A stretch of 37,121 bases of DNA, taken from NCBI GenBank assembly GCA_030428385.1, contig JAUIDY010000060.1:1-37121 (forward strand), in the 5' to 3' direction. The DNA is from Rhodothermia bacterium (GTDB taxonomy: Bacteria; Bacteroidota; Rhodothermia; Rhodothermales; JAAAOL01). The notes under the pieces were generated by a model. That model was not told the DNA's origin and searched no databases. It saw nothing but the letters and a program-made list of their open reading frames with translations. Positions 1-8,104 of the stretch are shown here, piece by piece. Numbering within the stretch: the first letter of the stretch is position 1; each line of letters opens with the position of its first letter. The position numbers and the translations under genes were made by a program.

Positions 1-381
1 CAAGCCGCAACAACGGCTGGTACCATTGATTCGCTGTGGCTTCCCTTGGTTCAGCGGTTTGCCAGTGACCCCGAAGGCTCCCAGGCGCTTTCGATGACCT
101 ACTACCCCGAACGACATTTACTCACCGACTTGCTTGCGGTGAATCGCCTGTTGCCTCGACTTCAGGCGAATCAGATTTCGGCCATAATCGAGACTGACTC
201 TATGTTTCATATCGTACAATTGGTCGCGCGTGCCCCTGCAGGAGCCATTCCGGAACGCTCCTGGATTGAAGACGAAATCCATCGACAGCTCCTTCTGGAC
301 GAGCGGAAACAGTTGTATGTACGCCATGTTCAACGGCTGCGGAATGAAGCGCTGTCTGAGAATTCCCTTGAAATCAAATAA
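1..381 (+). CDS. C-terminal fragment of a SurA/PpiC-like peptidyl-prolyl isomerase or chaperone
   Basis: The reading frame is open from the first base of the window and ends in TAA at 379-381, so the gene starts outside. About 126 residues are visible. The stretch around 'DSMFHIVQLVARAPAGAIPE' resembles the last beta-strand of a parvulin domain (the '...GYHIIKV...' position), and the charged helix after it ('SWIEDEIHRQLLLDERKQLY') resembles the C-terminal helix of SurA/PpiC proteins. The next gene on the same strand is a clear SurA, which supports a periplasmic folding function; neighbouring PPIase genes followed by moxR are common in this lineage as far as I recall. Without the N-terminus I cannot tell whether the catalytic parvulin core is intact. 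An internal TTG at 46 is not a real start. Confidence 0.6.
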   Translation, partial: QAATTAGTIDSLWLPLVQRFASDPEGSQALSMTYYPERHLLTDLLAVNRLLPRLQANQISAIIETDSMFHIVQLVARAPAGAIPERSWIEDEIHRQLLLDERKQLYVRHVQRLRNEALSENSLEIK

Positions 382-677
382 GGGCCCGTGCTTCATGCCT
401 TCCTTCTGGAACATACGCAATAATCAGTGCCGACCTCTCGTTGCTGCATGGAAGCAAGGGGAACGCATTTGTGGTTCCTTCCCTGAAGCATATGCGCAGG
501 CTGATGCCCAGACCAAGTCTGGATTGTGTGGGCCTACAAGAATCCATCCTTGTCGCTCGCTGCTTCACTTCCGCCATACCAGCATCAGCACTATTTCTAT
601 CAATCCATCGCCCTAAGCAAACCAGTTCCTGCAGGGTGACGGACATCCGTTTCAATCTACTAGTTTGTGATTCATTT
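382..677. other. Intergenic stretch without a supportable gene
   Basis: These 296 bases separate the PPIase-like gene from surA. All frames were inspected. The surA frame stays open upstream of its start and a few other open stretches cross the region, but none shows a recognisable domain, signal peptide or convincing amino-acid pattern. I see no TAnnTTTG promoter match and no strong terminator hairpin. The gap is long for two genes of related function, so an independent surA promoter that I cannot recognise is likely. Confidence 0.4.
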
Positions 678-2075
678 ATGATACATCGAATGCCTTTTCC
701 ATTTCGGCGTGTTTTACTCCTGGTGTTGTTGATCGGGGGCGTCCATTCCGCCCTGTTCGCCCAGGATGGCCGGGTGGTCGATGAGATCGTAGCGGTAGTG
801 GGCGATGGGATTGTGCTCCGTTCCGAAGTAGATGGTTTTGTCCTCGGTGCTACCCAGCAGCAAGGTATTCCCTACTCCGATGACCTCTGGATTGAGGCCC
901 TCAACCAGTTGATAGACCAGGAAGTGCTCACGATTCATGCGAAGCGAGACACGACGATAGAGGTCACCGACGATCAGGTGGAGCAGGCCATCAACAATCG
1001 GATCCAGCAACTCACGCTGCAAGTAGGCTCCGAGCGTCGATTGGAAGAGATCTACGGAAAAAGCATCCTTCAAATTCGCGCCGATCTACGCAATGACTTT
1101 CGCGATCGCCTGATGGCAGACCAGTTTCAGAATCGCAAGGTTCAGCAAATCCGCACGACCCCCAGCGAAGTACAACAGTGGTTTGCGCAGTTCCCGACGG
1201 ACTCCCTTCCCACGTTGCCCACCACCGTCCGCGTAGCACATGTCGTTCGTTACCCCAAAGCCTCCGAACAGGCCAAGCAGGAAGCACTAGAAATTGTATC
1301 GACCATTCGTGACTCTGTCACCACCAATGTTTCGACCCTTGAAAGCATGGCCCGCCGGTTTTCCGAAGATCCGGGCTCGGCCTCCCAGGGCGGTCGAATT
1401 GCTGATATCGAACTCAGCGCACTGGTGCCTGAATTTGCAGCCGTAGCGGCCCGGCTCCCCATTGGTGATATTTCGCCGCCCTTTGAGACAACTTTCGGCT
1501 ACCATATTCTCCGTGTTAACGAACGGCGTGGGGACCTGGTAGACTTTAACCACGTGTTGATACGGATTGATGACAGCAAGGCCGACCCCACAGAGGCCAT
1601 CGAATATTTGGGCACTGTCCGCGACTCGCTTCTAACGTATGAGATTCCCTTCGAACTGATGGCCCGCCGTCATTCAGAAGAACAATTCTCGTCGGAGATG
1701 GGGGGACGGGTCGTGGACAACCAGACCGGAGAGCGCGACTTGTCGCTCCAAGCCCTCGGCCCCACCTGGCTAACGACTCTCGATACCCTCACGGTAGGAG
1801 AGGTAAGTCAGCCAGCGCAGGTCGAGTTGCTTGATGGATCCCTTGCCTATCATATCGTCAAACTTCAGCGTCGGGTGCCGTCGCACCGGGTAAGCATTCA
1901 GACGGATTATACCCGCATTGAGCAACTCGCTTTGCAGGATAAACGTAGCCGGGAACTCCAACGATGGATTACCCAACTACGTAAAGAGGTGTTTATCGAA
2001 TTACGAGGCAAAGCCCTCGAATTATCAGCCCTTGATGTCTCTGCCTCTGCTAATTCTAACCTGACGCGCAATTAG
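678..2075 (+). CDS. surA: SurA-like periplasmic chaperone / peptidyl-prolyl cis-trans isomerase
   Basis: A 465-residue protein with a cleavable signal peptide (hydrophobic residues 11-27, cleavage probably after FAQ at 27-29). Residues about 33-160 match the SurA N-terminal chaperone domain ('VDEIVAVVGDGIVLRSEVD'). Two parvulin domains follow, about 182-282 and 290-400, each with family landmarks: 'VRVAHVVR', 'MARRFSEDPGSASQGG' and 'GYHILRV' in the first, 'DFNHVLIRI', 'RRHSEE' and 'AYHIVKLQ' in the second. By family, SurA escorts unfolded outer-membrane proteins through the periplasm and isomerises X-Pro bonds. The frame is open further upstream, but ATG 678 (or 690) is chosen because it directly precedes the signal peptide. 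moxR follows after 30 bases. Confidence 0.9.
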   Translation: MIHRMPFPFRRVLLLVLLIGGVHSALFAQDGRVVDEIVAVVGDGIVLRSEVDGFVLGATQQQGIPYSDDLWIEALNQLIDQEVLTIHAKRDTTIEVTDDQVEQAINNRIQQLTLQVGSERRLEEIYGKSILQIRADLRNDFRDRLMADQFQNRKVQQIRTTPSEVQQWFAQFPTDSLPTLPTTVRVAHVVRYPKASEQAKQEALEIVSTIRDSVTTNVSTLESMARRFSEDPGSASQGGRIADIELSALVPEFAAVAARLPIGDISPPFETTFGYHILRVNERRGDLVDFNHVLIRIDDSKADPTEAIEYLGTVRDSLLTYEIPFELMARRHSEEQFSSEMGGRVVDNQTGERDLSLQALGPTWLTTLDTLTVGEVSQPAQVELLDGSLAYHIVKLQRRVPSHRVSIQTDYTRIEQLALQDKRSRELQRWITQLRKEVFIELRGKALELSALDVSASANSNLTRN

Positions 2076-2105
2076 CGCTTCATACGCCCCAACAACTCGT
2101 TAACT

Positions 2106-3101
2106 ATGGCGTCCTCCATTTCTCCTTCCGATCCGGCTACACTTGATGTGCTCCATGAAGTGTATGATCAACTCCGCGCTGAAATTGGCAAAGTCATCGT
2201 GGGTCAGGACGACATTGTTAAGAATGTAATTGTCTGTCTGCTAGCCCGTGGCCACGTCTTGCTGGTTGGGGTTCCAGGCCTGGCTAAAACCCTCTTGATC
2301 CGCACCCTTTCGCAAGCGCTCGACCTCAAGTACAGCCGAATCCAATTCACGCCCGACCTGATGCCCAGTGACATCACGGGCACAGAAATTATTGAGGAGG
2401 ATCAGACCACCGGAAAGCGTGCGTTTAAGTTTGTACGCGGCCCTATCTTTGCAAACATCGTGCTGGCCGATGAAATCAACCGTACCCCTCCGAAAACGCA
2501 GGCGGCCTTACTGGAGGCCATGCAAGAGCACCATGTGACGGCAGCGGGGCAAACCTTACCGCTGGAAGCCCCCTTTTTCGTCCTTGCTACCCAGAACCCC
2601 ATCGAGCAAGAAGGCACCTACCCCCTTCCCGAAGCGCAGTTGGATCGCTTTATGCTCAACCTCTGGCTGGATTATCCCTCCTTTGAGCAGGAAGTGGATG
2701 TGGTCCGGTCGACGACGAGTGCCCGCACGGTAACCGTGAACCCCGTAATCTCGGGAAGTGACCTTTTGCTGTTCCAGGCTTTTGTCCGCCAGATTCCAGT
2801 TGCAGACAATGTCATTCAGTATGCCGTTTCGCTCGTCAGCAAAACCCGCCCAGGACGCGAGGGCGCGCCCGACTTCGTGACCAATTATCTAAGCTACGGC
2901 GCCGGTCCCCGTGCTTCTCAATATCTCATTTTAGGGGCCAAGACTCTGGCCGCCCTTGATGGCCGCCTCACCCCTCTCGTTGAAGATGTCCGCCAAATGG
3001 CCATCCCCGTCCTCCGGCACCGCATCGTGACCAATTTTAATGCCGATGCAGATTCCGTCACCTCCGTGGACATCGTTGATCGGTTGCTCAGCATCGACTG
3101 A
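2106..3101 (+). CDS. MoxR-family AAA+ ATPase
   Basis: 331 residues, the usual MoxR length. Walker A is GVPGLAKT at about 55-62, Walker B 'VLADEINR' at about 119-126, followed by 'TPPKTQAALLEAMQEHHVT' and 'ATQNPIEQEGTYPLPEAQLD', all strongly conserved in MoxR ATPases. The C-terminal lid includes 'YLSYGAGPRASQYLI'. MoxR proteins are chaperone-like ATPases that usually work with DUF58 and von Willebrand-A domain partners on envelope or metalloprotein maturation. Here the usual DUF58 gene is not next door: an unrelated ferredoxin reductase follows after 82 bases. It lies 30 bases after surA and probably shares its transcript. The ATG at 2106 has no Shine-Dalgarno sequence, as is usual in Bacteroidota. 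Confidence 0.93.
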   Translation: MASSISPSDPATLDVLHEVYDQLRAEIGKVIVGQDDIVKNVIVCLLARGHVLLVGVPGLAKTLLIRTLSQALDLKYSRIQFTPDLMPSDITGTEIIEEDQTTGKRAFKFVRGPIFANIVLADEINRTPPKTQAALLEAMQEHHVTAAGQTLPLEAPFFVLATQNPIEQEGTYPLPEAQLDRFMLNLWLDYPSFEQEVDVVRSTTSARTVTVNPVISGSDLLLFQAFVRQIPVADNVIQYAVSLVSKTRPGREGAPDFVTNYLSYGAGPRASQYLILGAKTLAALDGRLTPLVEDVRQMAIPVLRHRIVTNFNADADSVTSVDIVDRLLSID

Positions 3102-3183
3102 TTTTTCTCCCCCTGCTTGACTTGACAGAAGCATCGGTTGTCCGTACTGTGGAAGCGCTTTCCTTTCACTTTGCTTCTTTGCC

Positions 3184-4740
3184 ATGTCTAAGCTCGGAAC
3201 GCCGGACACCCCGCTGCGGGTCGCGATTATTGGTGCAGGACCCGCGGGTTTTTATGCCGCTGAAGCCCTTTTTCAGCAGAAGGAAATCAGCGTTTCCATC
3301 GATATGTTCGACCGGCTTCCAACCCCCTATGGATTGGTCCGTTGTGGCGTGGCCCCTGATCATCAAAAAATTAAAGCCGTCACCCGGCGGTATGCCAAAA
3401 CAGCGACCCATGCTGGGTTCCGTTTCTTTGGTAACATAGGCCTGGGTGAACACCTGTCAGTGGATGACCTCCGCCGCCATTACCATCAGGTGGTGTATGC
3501 AACCGGCGCCCAAACCGATCGCTCCCTTGGAATCCCTGGTGAAGACCTCGCACGCAGTCATTCGGCGACTGAATTTGTAGCCTGGTACAATGGGCACCCC
3601 AGTTTTCGAGATTATACCTTTGACCTGTCTCAAGAACGGGTCGCCATCATTGGGATGGGAAACGTCGCCGTTGATGTAGCCCGTATTCTATGCCGGACCC
3701 CAGAAGAACTGCAACGGACAGATATCGCGAACTATGCGCTCGAGGCACTCAGAAAGAGCAACGTCCGCGAAGTGATAATGCTGGGTCGGCGAGGCCCCGC
3801 GCAGGCAGCCTTCACCAATCCTGAAGTGAAAGAACTGGGCGAAATGGAAGACGCTGACATCCACGTTCTTCCCGAGGAAGCCCAACTCGACCCCCTTTCG
3901 CAACGCCACCTAGACGCAAACCCCAACCGAGAGACCCAACGTAAGGTCGAAATCATTCAGGAGTTTGCGGATCACCAGGCACAAGGTAAATCGCGGACAC
4001 TCACCATTCGTTTTCTTGTCTCCCCTATTTCGCTTCTTTCCGACGAGAATGAAGGTGTGAAAGGGATGGAACTGGTCCATAACGAACTATATGAAACGGA
4101 TGATGGTCGGTTAAGACCACGAGCAATAGACCGGAAGGAAGAACTAGAAGCGGGTCTTGTGTTTCGGTCGGTAGGCTATCGCGGGGTAGCCCTGAAGGGC
4201 GTACCGTTTGATGCTGCATGGGGCATCATCCCCAATATAGAAGGGCGGGTGGTTTCTTCGAGGAAAGCACCAACACCACACATCGGCGAATACGTGGCAG
4301 GCTGGATTAAACGTGGGCCGTCTGGAGTTATTGGTACCAACAAGGCCGATGCTCAAGAAACAGTCGCGCACATGATCTCAGATGTACAATCAGGCCTCCA
4401 TTTTTCGCCAGCTGCCCCTGGCGTGGAAGACGTGCTCCTGCTTATAAAAGAGCGCCAGCCCGATTTCATTTCCTTTGAGGATTGGCTTTATCTGGATCAC
4501 GCGGAGCGGTTGCAAGGCGAAGCAGAAGGAAGACCTCGGGTTAAATTTACGGCCATTCAAGAAATGTTGGAGGTTTTGTCCAATCGGGAACAGGTTTCTT
4601 TGAAGCGACCTGCTCAATCAAGCCGCCCCGCCCCTAAAACACCACGTTCCCTTCCTTCAAGTAAACTACCGCCGGGAATGAACACCCCCGCATCTTCAAA
4701 ACCCACAAGCGGGAAAAATCGCCTTCCGCCTGGCTTTTAG
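3184..4740 (+). CDS. Ferredoxin--NADP+ reductase, adrenodoxin-reductase type
   Basis: 518 residues. An FAD-binding Rossmann motif (GAGPAGFYAAE, about 17-27), the hallmark 'YGLVRCGVAPDHQKIKAV' (about 49-66) and an NADP-binding second Rossmann motif (GMGNVAVDVAR, about 157-167) identify the FprA/adrenodoxin-reductase class of FAD enzymes. 'GRRGPAQAAFTNPEVKEL' and 'GWIKRGPSGVIGTNK' are further signatures. It should move electrons between NADPH and ferredoxin-type carriers in the cytoplasm. The catalytic body ends near residue 470. The last 45 or so residues are a low-complexity tail rich in Pro, Ser and Lys in which a short motif recurs (KLPPGM, RLPPGF); I do not know this tail from the family. 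The start ATG at 3184 sits just before the first beta strand. Partner ferredoxin genes are not in the window. Confidence 0.92.
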   Translation: MSKLGTPDTPLRVAIIGAGPAGFYAAEALFQQKEISVSIDMFDRLPTPYGLVRCGVAPDHQKIKAVTRRYAKTATHAGFRFFGNIGLGEHLSVDDLRRHYHQVVYATGAQTDRSLGIPGEDLARSHSATEFVAWYNGHPSFRDYTFDLSQERVAIIGMGNVAVDVARILCRTPEELQRTDIANYALEALRKSNVREVIMLGRRGPAQAAFTNPEVKELGEMEDADIHVLPEEAQLDPLSQRHLDANPNRETQRKVEIIQEFADHQAQGKSRTLTIRFLVSPISLLSDENEGVKGMELVHNELYETDDGRLRPRAIDRKEELEAGLVFRSVGYRGVALKGVPFDAAWGIIPNIEGRVVSSRKAPTPHIGEYVAGWIKRGPSGVIGTNKADAQETVAHMISDVQSGLHFSPAAPGVEDVLLLIKERQPDFISFEDWLYLDHAERLQGEAEGRPRVKFTAIQEMLEVLSNREQVSLKRPAQSSRPAPKTPRSLPSSKLPPGMNTPASSKPTSGKNRLPPGF

Positions 4741-4813
4741 CGAGAAAAAGACCAGCGACGAGGAGCACCAATTTCGTGATTCAGCGAGGAGCCTTTCGTT
4801 CCTTCTCCCGTAT

Positions 4814-4841
4814 GCTTGCCAAACGTTGATCCCAGGCAAGC
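4814..4841 (+). promoter_or_regulatory. Hairpin directly upstream of the fxsA start
   Basis: GCTTGCC (4814-4820) and GGCAAGC (4835-4841) form a perfect 7-bp inverted repeat with a 14-base loop, ending three bases before the fxsA ATG at 4845. No run of T follows, so it is not a classical terminator. If formed in the mRNA it would cover the ribosome-loading region. The functional role is inference. Confidence 0.3.
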
Positions 4842-4844
4842 CCC

Positions 4845-5390
4845 ATGAAAATCCTCGCTCGTATTCTGGCGCTTTTTCTGATCGTACCGGTCGTTGAGTT
4901 GGCCCTCCTGCTTCAGGTTGACAAGCTGGTTGGATTCTGGCCCACAGTCGGATTAATATTTTTTACTGGCATTCTGGGAGGCTTCCTTGCAAAACGTGAA
5001 GGGCTCTCTGTGTGGCGCCGCCTCGATGAACGCCTGGGCACCGGTGATCTACCCAGTAAAGAATTAATTGATGGGGTCATTATTCTTTGCGCTGGGGCGT
5101 TGTTGATCACGCCCGGCGTTTTGACAGACCTGTTTGGCTTCCTCGGTCTTATCCCTCCTAGCCGCGCTGTCATCCGGAAGTTGATTGAGAAATGGGCTGA
5201 AAAAGCCATGACCCGTAAAGCCACCCATGCCTTCGACTTCACTGGGTGGGAGTTGAATGACCCCTCCATGCCTCCAAACGGAAACGACGATCTATGGAGC
5301 CAAGATATGGGACCAGGCTGGGCGGGGCAGGCACAGAATACACCCCGGCATGCGGCTGAACCGCCGGATGTACCACCACAGGAGGGGTAA
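4845..5390 (+). CDS. fxsA: FxsA family membrane protein
   Basis: 181 residues. The N-terminal 120 residues match FxsA: 'LARILALFLIVPVVELALLL' (first membrane segment, about 4-24), a second segment with 'GLIFFTGILGGFLAKREGL' (about 36-54), the conserved Arg/Leu stretch 'VWRRLDERLGTGDLPSKELIDG', and a third hydrophobic segment 'GALLITPGVLTDLFGFLGLI' (about 84-103) that carries the signature ITPG. FxsA was named because its overexpression in E. coli relieves exclusion of phage T7 by the F plasmid; its normal role is unknown. The C-terminal 60 residues are polar, rich in Asp and Pro, and not conserved as far as I know. It lies 104 bases after the ferredoxin reductase and is convergent with the next gene. 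Confidence 0.9.
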   Translation: MKILARILALFLIVPVVELALLLQVDKLVGFWPTVGLIFFTGILGGFLAKREGLSVWRRLDERLGTGDLPSKELIDGVIILCAGALLITPGVLTDLFGFLGLIPPSRAVIRKLIEKWAEKAMTRKATHAFDFTGWELNDPSMPPNGNDDLWSQDMGPGWAGQAQNTPRHAAEPPDVPPQEG

Positions 5391-5434
5391 TGCTATCTGA
5401 CTCAGGTACCTATCTGTCGCCTAGAATAGCAGGG

Positions 5435-6226
5435 TTATCCTTCGAGCCGGACTCCAACCCCCCATGCTTTGGAAAGGGAGGCGAGAAGCCGCTGCTTGTT
5501 TTCGTCCATTGGTCCATCGGCTTCGGCAATGTGGACCAGATCGTCGATTAAAGCCAAACGCTGAACCGAAGGCAACATCTCACGGATGATGTTCACGGAT
5601 TCCTGTAACGCATCGCGATCTGGCTCCTGGGAGTAAAAAGCCAATACCTCCCGAAGCACTTTGCGGGCTTTCTCCTCTGATAATTCCGGCTGCCAGTCGA
5701 GCAAACGCGCAATCATCACCTCAATTTCAGCTTCACTAAGGCTGTTATCCGTGCTGTGCGCCATGACGAAATACATCAGTCCTACGTCGTGAAGCAAGGT
5801 CCATGATGGTTTTTCCTCTGCCGTAACATGTGCGAGCAACTCTAAGCCATCTGCCTTGATGTCCCATTTGCTTGCAAGCGAAGAGATCAGGCTGCGTTCA
5901 CTACTCAGCAGCACGCCATCAGCTTCAGCAATGCGCATCACATCCTTTAGCGCTTGCCGGCGCTCTCCAGGGCTTAGCTGGGTCCGAAGATCGTCTACAG
6001 CGCGCAGGACTTCACTTCCTGATCCGTTTTCCAGGTAGGCGGTCACCGCTTCCATGACAACTTCTTGCACCTCGTCCGGTGGAAAGTCCTCACGCCATGC
6101 TTGCAATACATCCGTGATGGTAGCAAGCTCGTAATCACTGAGTTCACGGTCCGTCCCGTACGCTAAGCTGAGATAAACAAGGCCCAGGTCATGCTCGCGG
6201 GTCCAGGTACTTTTTTGTTCGGACAT
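5435..6226 (-). CDS. Tandem TerB-like helical domain protein
   Basis: 263 residues made of two related halves. Repeat 1 (about 8-122) and repeat 2 (about 142-256) align end to end: both begin with W-T-x-x-H-D-(L/V)-G-L-x-Y, both carry an acidic 'T-D..LS..E' turn, and both end with the TerB-like signature I-A-E-A-D-G followed by an acidic helix and 'L..L...W'. Each half resembles the all-helical TerB/DjlA N-terminal domain, which binds metal through acidic residues in studied members. There is no signal peptide, so a cytoplasmic location is likely. No other ter genes are nearby, so a tellurite-resistance role cannot be claimed. ATG at 6226; convergent with fxsA. Confidence 0.7.
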   Translation of the reverse strand: MSEQKSTWTREHDLGLVYLSLAYGTDRELSDYELATITDVLQAWREDFPPDEVQEVVMEAVTAYLENGSGSEVLRAVDDLRTQLSPGERRQALKDVMRIAEADGVLLSSERSLISSLASKWDIKADGLELLAHVTAEEKPSWTLLHDVGLMYFVMAHSTDNSLSEAEIEVMIARLLDWQPELSEEKARKVLREVLAFYSQEPDRDALQESVNIIREMLPSVQRLALIDDLVHIAEADGPMDENKQRLLASLSKAWGVGVRLEG

Positions 6227-6497
6227 AGTATTCGAAACGGTTCAACCCCAAGACAAAAATCACGTCAGAGACAGAATAATCGTGCCATCGCGGAGCGGAA
6301 AAGCGCAGGGAAACAGCCGTTCGGCTATCCTGTGCAGGTACGCGAATACCTCCTCAACGAGGGACCTGGCTTTCGATTAGTCCACACGAACCCGATAGCG
6401 GTGTTCGCTCAATTGTCTCTGGCTGTCGAATGATAGCGACGGCGTCTCCGAAACACAACGAATTCGCCGTGATGTTGGCAATTCTTCTAAAAGCCAT

Positions 6498-7118
6498 TCA
6501 AGCGGTACATCCGGTAATCTCTGCAGCCTGTAACACGGTCGCTAGTTCTTCATCCACCTGTTGCCACCCTCCTGCCTCAAACGCATCCACAACTGCCTTT
6601 GATAAGGCTGGACCGGCAACGCCAGCCTGTTGCATTGCATCTCTTTCTGCCTGAACGCCATGCGGACGGGGTCCCCATTCAAACAAAACCTCGCCGTTCC
6701 CTCCAAAGCCTACCAGCTTCGGGATACTACGCCCGCCGTTAGTCAGGTGCCGATCAATCAAGTTCAGATTTTCATCGCGTATCAAATACCGCAAGGAAAT
6801 GTTGGGGTTTAGCGCGGCTGCCCTTTCCAAAATGGGAATGGCAAAGGCTGAATCTGCACACCAATCCTCTGTGAACACAAACCACCACTGCGGTTCTTCC
6901 ACACAATCTATGGCAGAACGAAGCCGGTTTGAAACACGATAGGCGTTTGCAACACGCTCGGCCCGGTCCCAATTATACTTCCGGTAGTAATGATATCGGC
7001 GGGCCCTCTTGTCCAATCCGTGAAGCGGTCTCCCGAGATGAGACATCCATTCCTGCAGATATTCGGCATAACTGATCGAGTGGAGTAGATATGAATGAAG
7101 GACAGCAGGAACCGTCAT
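6498..7118 (-). CDS. Thioredoxin-fold protein with a single active-site cysteine
   Basis: 206 residues. After a helical N-terminus ('YAEYLQEWMSHLGRPL'), residues about 76-140 carry a thioredoxin fold: 'WWFVFTEDWCADSAFAIPIL' and the cis-proline site 'RSIPKLVGFG' (Pro133). The usual CxxC is CADS, leaving only Cys87; this Trp-Cys-x-Asp pattern occurs in an uncharacterised thioredoxin family that I recall from Bacillus and Bacteroidota. A classical disulfide exchange reaction is therefore unlikely unless Cys72 or another cysteine supplies the second thiol. No signal peptide, so cytoplasmic. It starts at ATG 7118 and is divergent from the methyltransferase gene, with a 174-base spacer that contains two inverted repeats. 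Confidence 0.75.
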   Translation of the reverse strand: MTVPAVLHSYLLHSISYAEYLQEWMSHLGRPLHGLDKRARRYHYYRKYNWDRAERVANAYRVSNRLRSAIDCVEEPQWWFVFTEDWCADSAFAIPILERAAALNPNISLRYLIRDENLNLIDRHLTNGGRSIPKLVGFGGNGEVLFEWGPRPHGVQAERDAMQQAGVAGPALSKAVVDAFEAGGWQQVDEELATVLQAAEITGCTA

Positions 7119-7155
7119 AAACGTGTAGGCAAGTGGTTAAGAAATAAAAATCCGA

Positions 7156-7177
7156 TGATGGGTTTCCACACCCATCA
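7156..7177. promoter_or_regulatory. 8-bp inverted repeat between divergent genes
   Basis: TGATGGGT (7156-7163) and ACCCATCA (7170-7177) are a perfect inverted repeat with a 6-base spacer, 38 bases upstream of the thioredoxin-fold gene and 115 bases upstream of the methyltransferase gene. No T-run follows on either strand. It could be an operator for a dimeric regulator or a small hairpin; nothing in the window identifies the regulator. Confidence 0.35.
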
Positions 7178-7189
7178 CGCTCTCCGTGT

Positions 7190-7231
7190 ATTTCCTGTAG
7201 TGGATGTTACACCCTCGTATAAACAGGAAAT
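7190..7231. promoter_or_regulatory. 9-bp inverted repeat with a wide spacer
   Basis: ATTTCCTGT (7190-7198) and ACAGGAAAT (7223-7231) are a perfect 9-bp inverted repeat separated by 24 bases. It lies in the same 174-base divergent spacer as the repeat at 7156-7177, 61 bases before the methyltransferase ATG. The spacing fits two half-sites on the same DNA face or a looped RNA; which one is inference. Confidence 0.35.
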
Positions 7232-7292
7232 CTAATTTAGGGTTGTGCCTGACTAGGACTTTATGTTGGTCGCTTTCCCTTGATGTGAGTCA

Positions 7293-8033
7293 ATGCCCAT
7301 GAAGATGTATCGCGAGCTCGCGGCCTGGTGGCCGCTTCTGTCTCCCGTCGAAAACTATGCAGAGGAGGCGGCCATTTATGCCGAGACTATTTTGCAACAC
7401 ACCCGGCCACCCGTGGCTTCGGTGCTAGAATTGGGATCTGGAGGTGGAAATAATGCTTTTCATCTCAAACAACGGTTTGCTATGACGCTTGTCGACCTAT
7501 CGGAGGATATGCTGGAAATAAGCCGACGTATCAATCCCGCATGCCGCCATGTGAAGGGGGACATGCGTACTGTTCGGCTTGGCTCGTTGTTCGACGCCGT
7601 TTTTATTCATGATGCCATCGATTACATGACCACCCGTGACGACCTCCAGAAGGCCCTGGATACCGCCTTTGTACATTGCCGAGCAGGTGGAACCCTTGTG
7701 GTGGTGCCCGATCATTTAAAGGAATCCTTTCAAGAGGAGACCGACCACGGCGGCGTCAACGGATCAGACTACAGCTTGCGTTACCTGGAATGGACATGGG
7801 ACCCCAATCCTAAGGACACCACCTGTTTGACGGAGTATGCTTTTCTTCTACGATCACCTGATGGATCCGTCGATTGTTTTTCGGAACGCCATGAGCACGG
7901 GCTCTTTAGCAAGCATGAATGGATCGACCTGATCGAAGACGTCGGTTTTATCCCTCAAATTATTTCCTTTGGTCTATCCGATCATCCAGGTCACACCTTC
8001 GAGATGTTTTTAGGGAAAAAACCTTCGGTGTAG
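7293..8033 (+). CDS. Class I SAM-dependent methyltransferase
   Basis: 246 residues. Motif I of class I methyltransferases is seen as VLELGSGGGNNAFHL (about 44-58), followed by the acidic 'TLVDLSEDMLEISRRI' (SAM ribose site), then 'VKGDMRTVRLGSLFDAVFIH' and the post-motif 'LDTAFVHCRAGGTLVVVPD'. It should transfer a methyl group from SAM to a small molecule or protein; the substrate cannot be read from the sequence. There is no signal peptide. ATG at 7293, with a second ATG three codons later. It is divergent from the thioredoxin-fold gene; the next gene is on the other strand. Confidence 0.85.
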   Translation: MPMKMYRELAAWWPLLSPVENYAEEAAIYAETILQHTRPPVASVLELGSGGGNNAFHLKQRFAMTLVDLSEDMLEISRRINPACRHVKGDMRTVRLGSLFDAVFIHDAIDYMTTRDDLQKALDTAFVHCRAGGTLVVVPDHLKESFQEETDHGGVNGSDYSLRYLEWTWDPNPKDTTCLTEYAFLLRSPDGSVDCFSERHEHGLFSKHEWIDLIEDVGFIPQIISFGLSDHPGHTFEMFLGKKPSV

Positions 8034-8104
8034 ATAAGAAGGTATGTCTTCGATTCGTCCCCCACTTCGCTCAAAGGTGTTCCTTCCGCGCAGTGCTCAC
8101 ACGG

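Noticed and set aside
6498-7118. Programmed frameshift extending the thioredoxin-fold protein
   Set aside because: The protein already ends at the usual place for a thioredoxin fold and no slippery sequence is visible near the stop codon.
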